Shown: positions 25,948-34,753 of the stretch, one piece after another
How positions within the stretch are numbered: position 1 is the stretch's first letter
How the letters are laid out: every line of letters begins with the position of its first letter
Assembly (NCBI RefSeq): GCF_020165495.1
Contig: NZ_JAIUIE010000010.1
Span: 1-64,000 of the forward strand
Origin: Mesorhizobium sp. BR1-1-16
Lineage (GTDB): Bacteria; Pseudomonadota; Alphaproteobacteria; Rhizobiales; Kaistiaceae
Length of the DNA stretch: 64,000 nucleotides
Direction: 5' to 3'
The notes under the pieces: model-generated
What the model saw: the letters and a program-made list of their open reading frames with translations, nothing else
What the model was told of the DNA's origin: nothing
Databases searched by the model: none
Program-made: the position numbers and the translations under genes

Positions 25948-26922
25948 GTGTTCGAAGAAATCACCATCCCCACCGGGATTTCCGCCCGCCCTCTGGATGC
26001 TCGCCTGATTGCGCTCGCCGCCGCGCGCGCGAGCCAGCCACAGGTTTATGAGCGGCCGGTGGACGAAGCGCGTCGGCTCTTTGTCGAGGCGCGCCTGCCG
26101 CTGCGCTCCGGCGATGGTCTCCTGACCGAGGATCGGACCATTCCCGGGCCGGCCGGTCCGATCCCGGTGCGGCTCTACCGCCGCTCGGGTGCATCCGGAC
26201 CCCTGCCGATCCTCGTCTATTTCCACGGCGGCGGCTTCGTCCTCGGCAATCTCGATTCGCACGACATCGTCTGCCGCCGCTTTGCGGAGCGCGCGGATTG
26301 GCTGGTGCTTTCAGTGGATTATCGCCTGGCGCCGGAACATCCCTATCCGGCCGCGGTCGAGGATGCCTATGCCGGCCTGCTCTTCGCCGCGAATGAAGGC
26401 GCCTCGATCGGCGGGGATCCGGCGCGGATCGCGCTCGCCGGAGACAGCGCCGGCGGCATGCTCGTGCTCGCGACGGCGCTTCGCGCCCGCGATGACAACG
26501 GCCCGGCCATTGCCGGCATGGTGCCCTTCTATCCGATGGCCGATCTCGTCGATATCGGCGAAGGCGAGAGCTACCGTGCCTTCGGCTCGGGCGATGTCGG
26601 TCTCTCGACACCCGATGTCGCGTGGTTCGTGCATTGCTATGCGCCCGATCCGGCGCGGCGCGGCGAAGCCTGCGCCTCTCCCGTCCGCGCCGAGAGCCTT
26701 GCGGGATTGCCGCCGACGCTCGTCGTTCTTGCCGAACACGACGTGCTGGTGGATGAGGGCAGGGCGGTGGCGCGGCGCATGAGCGAGGCCGGCGTCTCGG
26801 GGTTGCTCGTCCATGTCTCCGGCGTCAACCACGGCTTTATCAGCACGGATATCGGCCTGACCGAGGTTCCGGCTGTTTTGGACATCGCTGTGCCTTGGCT
26901 GGCGCAACGTCTCGGCGCGTGA
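25948..26922 (+). CDS. Alpha/beta hydrolase (hormone-sensitive-lipase type esterase)
   Basis: A 324-residue cytoplasmic esterase. It has the oxyanion motif YFHGGGFVLG, the nucleophile elbow GDSAGG, the acid Asp in LAEHDVLVDEG and the catalytic His in GVNHGF. This is the HSL (family IV) arrangement, acting on short-chain esters. I take the GTG at 25948 with AGGA eight bases upstream; the reading continues upstream in frame through the OsmC region without family similarity. Confidence 0.9.
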   Translation: MFEEITIPTGISARPLDARLIALAAARASQPQVYERPVDEARRLFVEARLPLRSGDGLLTEDRTIPGPAGPIPVRLYRRSGASGPLPILVYFHGGGFVLGNLDSHDIVCRRFAERADWLVLSVDYRLAPEHPYPAAVEDAYAGLLFAANEGASIGGDPARIALAGDSAGGMLVLATALRARDDNGPAIAGMVPFYPMADLVDIGEGESYRAFGSGDVGLSTPDVAWFVHCYAPDPARRGEACASPVRAESLAGLPPTLVVLAEHDVLVDEGRAVARRMSEAGVSGLLVHVSGVNHGFISTDIGLTEVPAVLDIAVPWLAQRLGA

Positions 26923-26925
26923 AGC

Positions 26926-27132
26926 CTATGGCTGGTTCTCGGGCGGGGCGGAGCCGTCCCAACGGATGAGATAGGTCCAGGCGGCATAGGCCAGCATGCC
27001 GCCGACAATAACCATCCACAGCGGATCGCGGATGAACAGCGCCTCATATCCGAACCAAACCGCGATCAGGGCCACCATGGCGACGCGCCGCCAGAGCGGT
27101 CCGAAAAAGACCCGCTCGGTCTCGCTTTTCAT
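26926..27132 (-). CDS. Small two-helix inner-membrane protein
   Basis: A 68-residue protein with two probable helices: VAMVALIAVWFGYEALFI and LWMVIVGGMLAYAAWTYLI. It has a charged start (MKSETERVFF) and a hydrophilic tail. ATG 27132 has GGGAGGA five bases upstream. It resembles the many short hypothetical membrane proteins of this order with no assigned role. It is convergent with the esterase (3-base gap) and divergent from the phosphodiesterase gene. Confidence 0.72.
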   Translation of the reverse strand: MKSETERVFFGPLWRRVAMVALIAVWFGYEALFIRDPLWMVIVGGMLAYAAWTYLIRWDGSAPPENQP

Positions 27133-27323
27133 GGTGTCCTCCCTCGCGCCTGCGTCGCGGCCTGTTGTGTGCGTCGGAAATGCCGAGGTCAAGTGTCTGA
27201 AAGATCCCACGCTTCCAGCGAATCTGGCGCCGATTGAAACCTTCTGTCATCCATTCAAGAGGACAGTGCGATCTCGGGCTGCACTGGCACATCGCGGCTT
27301 TGCATGTATTGTCAAGGAACTGA

Positions 27324-29225
27324 ATGGGGAACCGCACGCGTCTCGGACCGGAATCGGCGTCTCGTGAGGCGAACGAATATGACGGCTTGAAAGTCGAGGT
27401 CGCCATGGGCGAACCGGCCGGATCTGTATTTCAAAGGTTCCAGAACGAGATTCTCGAGGCCATCGCGCTCGGGACCCCTTTCGGGGATGTCGCGCTGCTG
27501 ATCTGCCGCAAGGTGGAGGCGTTGGCCCCACGCGCCAAGTGCACGCTCATCCGCATCAAGGGTGGTCGACTTATTCCCATCGCCGCGCCGAGCTTGCCGG
27601 CCGCCTATTCCGCAAAGCTGCAAGGTTTGCTCATTGGCCCGAATGTCGGATCGTGCGGCACAGCGGCCTGGACAGGCCGTCCGATAGAGGTCCGCGACAT
27701 CGAATCCGATCCGCTCTGGGCGGATTATCGCGATCTCGCGACGCCCTTTGGGCTGAAGGCTTGCTGGTCGACCCCGATCATGGCCACCGATGGCAGTGTT
27801 CTCGCGACATTCGCGCTTTATTTCGACGAGCCGCGTGGCCCGACAGCGCGCGAGCGTCGCCTGGTCGAAGCCTGCGTCCATCTCAGCGCCATCGCGATCG
27901 AGCGCAGCGACGCGGAGGAAGTAGCCTACCGTCTCGCCAGTTTTGATCCATTGACCGGCCTGCCGAACCGCCGTTCGTTCGATGCAGCCATCGGCAGGCT
28001 TTGTGCAACCTCCGGCGCCCTCTTTGGCCTGATTCTCGTCGGCGTAGAGCGTCTCGATATGCTGGATCTCGGCGTCGAGGAGTTGTCCTCGGAAAATGTG
28101 CTCAGGGAACTCTCGCTGAGATTGCAGGGCCTCGGCCCCGAGTCATCGGCGTTCGGCCTGGGCGGTAGTCTCTTTGCCGTCATCGTCTCGCCTTGCGCCG
28201 ATCACGAGCGGCTGCGCCAGGTCGGCCTTGGTGTGCTGTCCGTCTTGCATCAGTCACGAGACTGGCTGTCTGTAGCGGTCGATCGCGGCGTGAGTCTCGG
28301 AGGCGCGCTGTTCGGGCTTGACGGGACCACGCCCGAGGTGTTGCGCCAGAACGCCGAACTCGCCCGCTCCGCCTCGCGGTCGGATCTCCATTCCGGCTAT
28401 GCCGGCTTCAAGCCGCAGTTGAGGACCGCCGCGCTGAAGCGGCGTGCGACCTACTCTGACGTCGAGATCGCGCTCGCTGAGGAACGCATCGTCCCCTATT
28501 ACCAGCCGGTCGTGCACATCGACAGCGGGCGCATCGTCGGGCTCGAGGCGCTGCTGCGCATGCAGAGACGCGATGGAAGCATCGTGGCTGCCGCGGATTT
28601 TCAGGAGGTGTTTTCAGATCCGCGGCTGGCTTACAATCTGACCGACCGCCTGATCGCTGGGGTGGCCACGGATGTTGCCGGCTGGATGGCGGCGGGAATC
28701 GAATGCGGCCATGTCGGCATCAATGTCGCGCCAGCCGATTTCGTAGGCGAGAGTTTCGTCACCAGGCTGGAAGCCGCTCTCGGACTAACCGGCGTGCCAC
28801 TGAGCAAGATCATCGTCGAAATCACCGAGATCATCTTCATGGATGACCCGAAGCACAATGTCGCGGATCTCGTCGATGAGTTGAGACAGCGCGGTATTCG
28901 GGTCGCGCTGGACGATTTCGGTACCGGATTTGCCTCGCTGACACATCTGCTGAGCTTTCCAAGCGACATCATCAAGATCGATCGGTCCTTCATCGACCGT
29001 CTGCTGACGGACAAGCGCAGCGCCGTGATCGTGAAGGCGCTCGTCGACATCGCCCTGAAGCTCGGCAAGCGGGTCGTGGCCGAAGGCATCGAGACGCAAG
29101 AGCAGGCAGACCGGTTACTCGAGTTCGGCTGCAAGCTCGGCCAAGGCTACCTCTTTGCGAGGCCCGCCGATGTCGCGGTGACCACCGAGCGCTTGTCTGG
29201 CCGCCATGCTGTCGTGAACGCCTGA
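27324..29225 (+). CDS. GAF-GGDEF(degenerate)-EAL cyclic-di-GMP phosphodiesterase
   Basis: A 633-residue cytoplasmic signalling protein. A GAF sensor covers about 35-195 (GSCGTAAWTGRPIEVRDI). A GGDEF-like domain covers about 205-365, starting FDPLTGLPNRRSF, but the catalytic loop reads GLGGSLFAV, so no cyclase activity is expected. The EAL domain (about 385-625) keeps EALLR, NVAPADF, IVEITEI, LDDFGTGFASL and AEGIET, all metal or catalytic positions, so it should hydrolyse cyclic-di-GMP. No membrane helix is present. ATG 27324 has AAGGA five bases upstream. The GAF ligand is unknown; it stands as a single gene. Confidence 0.9.
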   Translation: MGNRTRLGPESASREANEYDGLKVEVAMGEPAGSVFQRFQNEILEAIALGTPFGDVALLICRKVEALAPRAKCTLIRIKGGRLIPIAAPSLPAAYSAKLQGLLIGPNVGSCGTAAWTGRPIEVRDIESDPLWADYRDLATPFGLKACWSTPIMATDGSVLATFALYFDEPRGPTARERRLVEACVHLSAIAIERSDAEEVAYRLASFDPLTGLPNRRSFDAAIGRLCATSGALFGLILVGVERLDMLDLGVEELSSENVLRELSLRLQGLGPESSAFGLGGSLFAVIVSPCADHERLRQVGLGVLSVLHQSRDWLSVAVDRGVSLGGALFGLDGTTPEVLRQNAELARSASRSDLHSGYAGFKPQLRTAALKRRATYSDVEIALAEERIVPYYQPVVHIDSGRIVGLEALLRMQRRDGSIVAAADFQEVFSDPRLAYNLTDRLIAGVATDVAGWMAAGIECGHVGINVAPADFVGESFVTRLEAALGLTGVPLSKIIVEITEIIFMDDPKHNVADLVDELRQRGIRVALDDFGTGFASLTHLLSFPSDIIKIDRSFIDRLLTDKRSAVIVKALVDIALKLGKRVVAEGIETQEQADRLLEFGCKLGQGYLFARPADVAVTTERLSGRHAVVNA

Positions 29226-29229
29226 GCGA

Positions 29230-30240
29230 TCAGCCGGGCTTTCCGTGCGTGCGGCCGGCGACAGCCCAGGTCACCAGGCTCATCAGCGCCACGCCGAGAA
29301 TGATCCCCACCAGCCGCTGCACCGGAGGCACGATCGACGTCGGCGGTCCGCTATCGACGAGCGTGACCAGGAAGGCGATGGCGGTCTGCGTGCCGATATA
29401 GGCGTTGGCTGTACCGCCGAGATGGATGCGCGCCGAGAGGTACACGCCGAGCGTCAGGGCGGCCGTCCACCAGACAAAGCCGGTCGCATCGATGCCGATC
29501 ACGGCGAGCCCGGCAGCACCGCCGATGAAACAACCGATGATCCGCTGCAGGCTGCGGTGACGCGTCGCAACGGGATTGGCATCGATGACGATGAGGCTGG
29601 AAACGATGACCTGAGTGAGAGACGGCAGCGAGAACGAGGTCCACGCGAAGAGGATGGCGAGCGTGCCGAGCGCCGCAGCATAAGCGAGCCGGCGCGCATC
29701 CGCCGGTGTGACCGAAGACGGATGCGCCACGATCCGCGTTGTCCCACCCGCGCCCGGTCCGAGCGCCCAGCTCGCCAGTGTCGCGACACTGACGCCCGTC
29801 ACGATCTCGTAGCATCGGTTCTGCGCGAAATCATAGAGCCCACCGGGGTCGCCGATGCTGGCGACGATGACGAGCAGGAACGTTACGCCGCCATAGAACC
29901 AGGCATACGCGAAGGCGCTGCGCTGGCGCCCATAGATCGCGATGCCTGCGGCGAGCATGGCCGCAGCCGCCTGTCCGATCGCAAAGCCTGCGAGAAGCTG
30001 AGCTGCGATATAGCCCGCGAACACGCCGGCAAAGGTGCCGGCGATGCGAAGCAGGCCCTTTGTGAACAGCTCGTCGCGATCGCTGTTGGCGATCACCAGC
30101 GCGCTGAGCCCGGCCCAATAGGGGTTCTCGAAGCCGGCGAGCAAGGCGACAAAGACGGCGCCGACGACCCCGACCGTCGTCGCGACGGCCTTGCGCGTCA
30201 GCGCGTCGTCCGGCCCGGTCCGTGCCGCTACCACAGTCAT
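29230..30240 (-). CDS. FUSC family inner-membrane transporter (aromatic acid exporter type)
   Basis: A 336-residue membrane protein made of two sets of hydrophobic helices separated by a cytoplasmic segment near 160-190, as in the fusaric-acid-resistance/AaeB family. Marks include NPYWAGLSALVIANSDRD near the start and the second repeat from TLAILFAWTSFSLPS. It lies three bases after the HlyD-type gene, forming an efflux pair for aromatic or hydrophobic acids. The stop is five bases from the end of the convergent phosphodiesterase gene. Confidence 0.85.
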   Translation of the reverse strand: MTVVAARTGPDDALTRKAVATTVGVVGAVFVALLAGFENPYWAGLSALVIANSDRDELFTKGLLRIAGTFAGVFAGYIAAQLLAGFAIGQAAAAMLAAGIAIYGRQRSAFAYAWFYGGVTFLLVIVASIGDPGGLYDFAQNRCYEIVTGVSVATLASWALGPGAGGTTRIVAHPSSVTPADARRLAYAAALGTLAILFAWTSFSLPSLTQVIVSSLIVIDANPVATRHRSLQRIIGCFIGGAAGLAVIGIDATGFVWWTAALTLGVYLSARIHLGGTANAYIGTQTAIAFLVTLVDSGPPTSIVPPVQRLVGIILGVALMSLVTWAVAGRTHGKPG

Positions 30241-30243
30241 GGC

Positions 30244-31224
30244 CTAGAACCGGATCAGCACGCGCGCATCGGCGCCGAGCGGCAGCGCTTCGTCGGGCGG
30301 CACATCGTCAAGCGTGATCTCGATCGGGAAGCGGCGTGGCAGGCGGATCCAATCTGTGGTCGGTTCGATATAGGGAATGATCCGCTGGGCATCCGGAGAG
30401 CGCGCGATGCCGGCCGCGATCCCGCTGACATGGCCGCTGAGGATGTGCCAGGGCCGCGAGCCGATCGTGACCAAGGCAGGCTGGCCGACGGCAAGATGCG
30501 AGAGATGCCGCTCGGCCACATTGGCGACGATGCGCGGTCTTTCGGCGGTGACGATCGCCATCACCTCGGTTCCGACCGCCAACGAGTCGCCGCGACGGCG
30601 CGTGAACGGGACGATCCGGCCGGCGATCGGCGCGGCAACCTCGGTCTTGGAGAGGCGATAGCGCGCCTTGGCGAGCGCCGCCTCCGCTGCGGTTTCATCT
30701 GCCGTGGCGACCGTCACGCGCTGGTTGGCGACGCCGAGACTCGCCTGCGCCACCAGGCGGTTGGCATTGGCCGTTGCGGCATCCCGAATCGCCTCGTCGA
30801 GGCTGGCATCGGTCGAGAAGCCTTGCCCCGTCAGGCTGCGGATGCGCGTCAGCGTGGCGTTGGCATTGTCGAGCACGGCCTGCGCCGAGCCGATATCGGC
30901 TTTGGCGGCGCCGACCTGGTCATTTGCCAGCGAGAGCCCGGCCTTGGCCTGCGCCAACATGGCCTCGGCCTCGGTAACCGCGAGTTGGTAAGGCGTCGCC
31001 TCAATCGAGAACAGACCGTCGCCGGCAGCGACGGCCTGATTGTTCTCGACATGGATGGCGTCGATCGGCCCGTCGACCTCTGCCGACAGCACGACGACAT
31101 CGGTCGTGACATAGGCGTCGCCGGTATAGGCGAGAAACTGGACGCTAATCTCGTAGCCGATGAATAGCGCAAGCGCGATTCCGACGATCAGCCGGACGGG
31201 ATGGTCGAGCAGCCGGCGCAGCAT
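30244..31224 (-). CDS. HlyD family periplasmic adaptor (EmrA/AaeA-like)
   Basis: A 326-residue membrane-fusion protein. One N-terminal helix (VRLIVGIALALFIGYEI) anchors it; then DAYVTTDVVVLSAEVDGPI starts the lipoyl half, a coiled-coil hairpin of Ala-rich helices runs about 75-185, and APIAGRIVPFTRRRGD begins the second lipoyl/barrel half. It links the FUSC exporter to the outer membrane. The start is uncertain: ATG 31224 (AGGGA upstream) begins close to the membrane helix, while ATGs at 31290 and 31305 would add 22-27 hydrophilic residues and lie nearer the operator at 31325. Confidence 0.85.
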   Translation of the reverse strand: MLRRLLDHPVRLIVGIALALFIGYEISVQFLAYTGDAYVTTDVVVLSAEVDGPIDAIHVENNQAVAAGDGLFSIEATPYQLAVTEAEAMLAQAKAGLSLANDQVGAAKADIGSAQAVLDNANATLTRIRSLTGQGFSTDASLDEAIRDAATANANRLVAQASLGVANQRVTVATADETAAEAALAKARYRLSKTEVAAPIAGRIVPFTRRRGDSLAVGTEVMAIVTAERPRIVANVAERHLSHLAVGQPALVTIGSRPWHILSGHVSGIAAGIARSPDAQRIIPYIEPTTDWIRLPRRFPIEITLDDVPPDEALPLGADARVLIRF

Positions 31225-31324
31225 CGTCGTTCGGTCCCTGCCTGGCGTGGTGTTCGCGCCATGTTCGCTTGCCGTGATCGCTCTGTCCATTGCCGCCGCG
31301 CGCATTCGCGAAACGGGCCGCTTG

Positions 31325-31351
31325 ATCCATACAATTTCCGAATGTATGGAT
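31325..31351. promoter_or_regulatory. Inverted-repeat operator candidate for the MocR regulator
   Basis: ATCCATACA and TGTATGGAT form a perfect nine-base inverted repeat with a nine-base spacer in the gap between the efflux operon (minus) and the MocR gene (plus). TTGATC at 31322 and TATGGA at 31345 are spaced like weak promoter boxes for the MocR gene, with the repeat between them. It shares CATACAATT and TGTATG(G/C)AT with the site at 32832-32855. Confidence 0.65.
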
Positions 31352-31442
31352 ATCGCGGCGGCGCCGGTGTCGCCGCTATCAGCCGGGTCTGCGGGCGAAA
31401 ACCGGACATCCCGTCTGGCATGGAAAAGGGCGAAATCGGGTC

Positions 31443-32810
31443 ATGTCTGGGTGGAAACCGGTTGTGGATCGTGGGGCCGGGCCTCTGTTCCGCGGGATCG
31501 TCGATGCGCTCGCCGCGGACATCGCCGCCGGACGGCTCGTCCCCGGCGACCGACTGCCGCCGCAGCGCGCTCTTGCCGAGTCGCTCGAGATCGATTTCAC
31601 CACCGTGACGCGCGCTTATGCCGAAGCGCAGCGGCAAGGGTTGGTCGAGGCGCAGGTCGGGCGGGGCACCTTCGTCCGCCGCCCCCACAAAAGGCCGCCG
31701 TCCGGCCGGATCGACCTCGCGATGAACATGCCGCCGCGCCCTGCCGATCCGCGTCTCGCCGCCCGGCTGTGGCAAGGCATTGCGGGTCTTGGCGAGACGC
31801 AGGGGCTCGATCTTTTGATGCGCTACCAGGCGCCTGGCGGCACGGCCGAGGACCGCGCCGCGGGTGCCGCCTTCCTGGCAGCCCGCATGCCGGGAACCGA
31901 TCCAGGCCGGGTCCTGGTCACGCCGGGTGCGCAGGGAGCGCTCGCTGTGGTGACCATGCATCTGGCCACCCGCGGCGACGTCATTTTGGCCGATCGCCTG
32001 ACATATCCCGGGTTTCGCGCGCTTGCCGGCCGGCTCGGCATTTCGCTTGTCGGCGTGCCCGCCGACGAAGGCGGAATGATGCCGGACGCGCTCGAAGACT
32101 GGGCCGCCCGGCATGGTCCGCGGGCGCTCTACCTCAACCCCACGCTCAACAATCCGACCACGATCACCCTCTCGCCCGAGCGCCGGCAGGCCATCGTCGC
32201 GGTGGCGCGGCGGCATGATTTCGCGATCATCGAGGACGATGCCTATGGCGCTCTGCCGGCCAAGCCGCCGGTGAGTTTCGCAGCGCTGGCGCCGGAGCGG
32301 ACCTATCACGTCGCGGGCCTTGCCAAGTGCCTGTCGCCGGCACTGCGCATCGCCTATCTCGCCGTCCCGGACGAGGCGATCGCCGAACGGCTGGCCGGCT
32401 CCATCCGCGCTTTGGCCACCATGGTCTCGCCGCTCACGGCTGCGCTCGCGACCCGCTGGATCGGCGATGGCACCGCCGCCGCGCTGCTGGCCGCCATCCG
32501 GTCCGAGACGGCCGCCCTGCAGGCCATCGCGGCAGCGCAGCTTCCGCCTGACCTGTTCCAATCCGACCCGGCCGCCTTCCACGCCTGGCTGAAGCTTCCC
32601 CCCGGCTGGACCCGCGCCGCCTTCCTCGACCGCCTCGACGCCCCAGGCCTCGGCCTCGTCGCAAGCGATGCATTCGCCCTCGACGCTGCCCCCGAAGCGA
32701 TACGCATCGGCTTTGGCGCGACCCCCGACCGCGAGAATTTCAAGGCGGCAATCTTGCAACTTTCGGCACTGATTTCGCGTTTTCCTGGCGAAGAAATGCT
32801 GGTCATCTAG
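31443..32810 (+). CDS. MocR-type regulator: GntR helix-turn-helix fused to PLP aminotransferase-like domain
   Basis: A 455-residue regulator. Residues about 10-80 form the GntR winged helix (RLPPQRALAESLEIDFTTVT...GRGTFVRR). The rest is a fold-type I PLP domain with NNPTTITLSPERR, IIEDDAYGALP, and the PLP Lys in HVAGLAKCLSPALR. MocR proteins sense PLP, amino compounds or metabolites and activate or repress nearby genes. It is divergent from the FUSC/HlyD efflux operon and is followed by a DUF983 gene; both promoters carry related repeats, so these are its likely targets. Confidence 0.9.
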   Translation: MSGWKPVVDRGAGPLFRGIVDALAADIAAGRLVPGDRLPPQRALAESLEIDFTTVTRAYAEAQRQGLVEAQVGRGTFVRRPHKRPPSGRIDLAMNMPPRPADPRLAARLWQGIAGLGETQGLDLLMRYQAPGGTAEDRAAGAAFLAARMPGTDPGRVLVTPGAQGALAVVTMHLATRGDVILADRLTYPGFRALAGRLGISLVGVPADEGGMMPDALEDWAARHGPRALYLNPTLNNPTTITLSPERRQAIVAVARRHDFAIIEDDAYGALPAKPPVSFAALAPERTYHVAGLAKCLSPALRIAYLAVPDEAIAERLAGSIRALATMVSPLTAALATRWIGDGTAAALLAAIRSETAALQAIAAAQLPPDLFQSDPAAFHAWLKLPPGWTRAAFLDRLDAPGLGLVASDAFALDAAPEAIRIGFGATPDRENFKAAILQLSALISRFPGEEMLVI

Positions 32811-32831
32811 CTGCGACGCCATGTCGTGCTT

Positions 32832-32855
32832 ACAATTGATAATTGTATGCATACA
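32832..32855. promoter_or_regulatory. Second MocR-type operator candidate in front of the DUF983 gene
   Basis: Two overlapping palindromes occur here: ACAATT-GAT-AATTGT (32832-32846) and the perfect TGTATGCATACA (32844-32855). AATTGTATG is the reverse complement of CATACAATT in the site at 31325-31351. The element is 35 bases before the ATG at 32890, in promoter position. Confidence 0.6.
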
Positions 32856-32889
32856 TTACATCACATCGTCGCCGCGAAAGGGACCGATC

Positions 32890-33324
32890 ATGACTGCCGG
32901 CACGGAAAATGTCATCGGGACGCCTCGTCCTGAGGCAGAATGGCCGCCGCTCAGCCCGCTGCGGACGGGCATCCGTTGCCGCTGCCCGCGCTGCGGCGAA
33001 GGGCGATTGTTCAATGGCTTCCTGACGCTGAAGCCTCGCTGCGAGGTTTGCGGCCTCGACTATTCCTTTGCTGATCCGGCCGATGGACCCGCCTTTTTCG
33101 TGATCTGCTTTGGCTGCATCCCGAGCGTCGTGCTCGGCCTGTGGATCGAGACCGCGTTTTCGGCGCCCTATTGGGTGCACCTGTTCACGACCTTGCCCTT
33201 CACGCTCGCAACCTGCATTCCGCCGCTGCGACCGCTGAAGGGCTGGCTGATCGCAAGCCAGTATTACTACAAGGCCGAGGAAGGCCGGATGATAGAGCCG
33301 CCCCGATCCGGGCCCTCGCCCTAG
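32890..33324 (+). CDS. DUF983 family membrane protein with zinc ribbon
   Basis: A 144-residue protein. A zinc-ribbon-like segment CRCPRCGEGRLFNGFL with CEVCGLDYSF is followed by two hydrophobic helices (AFFVICFGCIPSVVLGLWI and VHLFTTLPFTLATCI). The DUF983 family has no settled function. ATG 32890 has AAAGGGA six bases upstream. The operator-like palindromes in its promoter tie it to the MocR regulator and the efflux pair. Confidence 0.87.
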   Translation: MTAGTENVIGTPRPEAEWPPLSPLRTGIRCRCPRCGEGRLFNGFLTLKPRCEVCGLDYSFADPADGPAFFVICFGCIPSVVLGLWIETAFSAPYWVHLFTTLPFTLATCIPPLRPLKGWLIASQYYYKAEEGRMIEPPRSGPSP

Positions 33325-33330
33325 ACGCCG

Positions 33331-34695
33331 TCAATCGCGGGCCAACAACCGGTCGGCCGCCAGCCAGAACGGTGGCAGGCAAAGCGGCGTCGAGGAAAGC
33401 GGAAGGATCGAGGCAGCCGGGGCGACGCCGATTTCCTCGCTCATGAACGCGCGCCTTGCGACGATTCGCTCCCAGACATCCGGATAGAGAGATGCGAGTT
33501 CGGTGCGCAGCTCTTCATCGGCGAAGGTGACCGCGTCCTCGCAATTGAGTGCCCAGCCATCCGGCATCGGGACGGGAATCACGTCGATCTGGAACGGCAT
33601 GCCCGAACCGATCGTCTCGGTGGAACCGGGTCTGACCGGCGAATGCACCCATTCGTCGTAGCCGACGAGATGACCCGGATTGAGCGCCGATTCGAGGCCC
33701 CCTTCGGCGAGTTCGCCGGTGACGCTGTCGAAGAGCGCCCCACCGGTGACGCCGATATCGGCGGTCTCGTACCAGGCGATCAGCCCACGAAAATAGGCTT
33801 TGGAAACGTCCAGGAAGGCGTCGTCGCCGTCATTGGCAAGGCCCGCCCGCGACGAAAGCCCGCCCCAATAGCTGACGGCGGTGGTGACGCCATCGCCCGC
33901 GCGTACAATACGCGCCGTCGGGCTGCGAAGGCCAACGACCGGCTCGCCGGCCCGGGCCGAGGCGAACATCACATGCGCGTTGAGCGCCTCACCGGCATAG
34001 CCCATACGGGCAACCGCCGCATATTCGCTATCGCCGTCGCGAAGTCCTGAGACGATCCGCCAGACGGCAGCCGAGGCGCGCGCCGCGCCCCATTCCCCTG
34101 CTGCGATCTGGTGCGCGTCGACGACCGCGCGGAGCCCTTGCTCCGGATGCATCATCGCCGGCGTTGCATCGGCGACCGCAGCCGGATCGCCGGCGGCGAG
34201 GCGCAGGGCATCGACGACGAGTGCCGAGGCCTGAAAGCTTGGCAACGGGCCGCTCCACTCGTCCGGCTCAAGATACTTCCAGCCGACGAGACCGATGCTG
34301 GCGCCCCGGCTGACGCCCGCATCCCTCAACACGGCAAGCAGATTGGGGCGCCGGCTTCGATCCTGGCCCATAAGGCTCATCGTCTGGCAGAGCATCGTCT
34401 CGATGCCGGGAAGACCGGCGAGCGGCGCATAAGAGAGGCACTCGTTGCCGACGACGAGGATCCGCAGGTCACCAGGACCGAGCAGGAACAGTGCTTCTTC
34501 GAAGCGCGGTTCGAAACCAGTCAGGAAGGCGATGTTGGCATTATGCTCGCGATCGGCATAAACGGCGATCCAGTCGGTCCCCACGCGCGCCTTCAGCGCC
34601 GTGATCCGCTGCTCGTAGATCGCTGCGGGAATCGTTGGCCGCTCCAGCGGGATGCCGAAGTCCGGAATGCGGACGGTTCGGAGCGAGATAGCCAT
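33331..34695 (-). CDS. M24 family (Xaa-Pro peptidase-like) protein with degenerate metal site
   Basis: A 454-residue protein with the two-domain plan of Xaa-Pro dipeptidases: a creatinase-like N-terminal domain (VYADREHNANIAFLTGFEPR) and a pita-bread C-terminal domain. The metal site is eroded. The stretch GDGVTTAVSYWGGLSSRAG stands where the two Asp ligands normally lie (DxG...SD); His of GHLVG and Glu of NCEDAV remain; the other Glu position reads FQIDV. Peptidase activity is doubtful. ATG 34695 has GAGGAAA upstream. It follows the LacI regulator gene by 58 bases and is probably co-transcribed with it. Confidence 0.82.
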   Translation of the reverse strand: MAISLRTVRIPDFGIPLERPTIPAAIYEQRITALKARVGTDWIAVYADREHNANIAFLTGFEPRFEEALFLLGPGDLRILVVGNECLSYAPLAGLPGIETMLCQTMSLMGQDRSRRPNLLAVLRDAGVSRGASIGLVGWKYLEPDEWSGPLPSFQASALVVDALRLAAGDPAAVADATPAMMHPEQGLRAVVDAHQIAAGEWGAARASAAVWRIVSGLRDGDSEYAAVARMGYAGEALNAHVMFASARAGEPVVGLRSPTARIVRAGDGVTTAVSYWGGLSSRAGLANDGDDAFLDVSKAYFRGLIAWYETADIGVTGGALFDSVTGELAEGGLESALNPGHLVGYDEWVHSPVRPGSTETIGSGMPFQIDVIPVPMPDGWALNCEDAVTFADEELRTELASLYPDVWERIVARRAFMSEEIGVAPAASILPLSSTPLCLPPFWLAADRLLARD

Positions 34696-34753
34696 GGCGT
34701 TTCCTCGATTATCATTTGTTCGAGAAGCCTAGACGCTTCGCGCCCTGCGGTCA

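Noticed and set aside
27285-27304. TGGCAC ... TTTGCA before the phosphodiesterase gene, resembling a sigma-54 promoter
   Set aside because: The GG and GC dinucleotides are 14 bases apart instead of ten, so the spacing is wrong for sigma-54.
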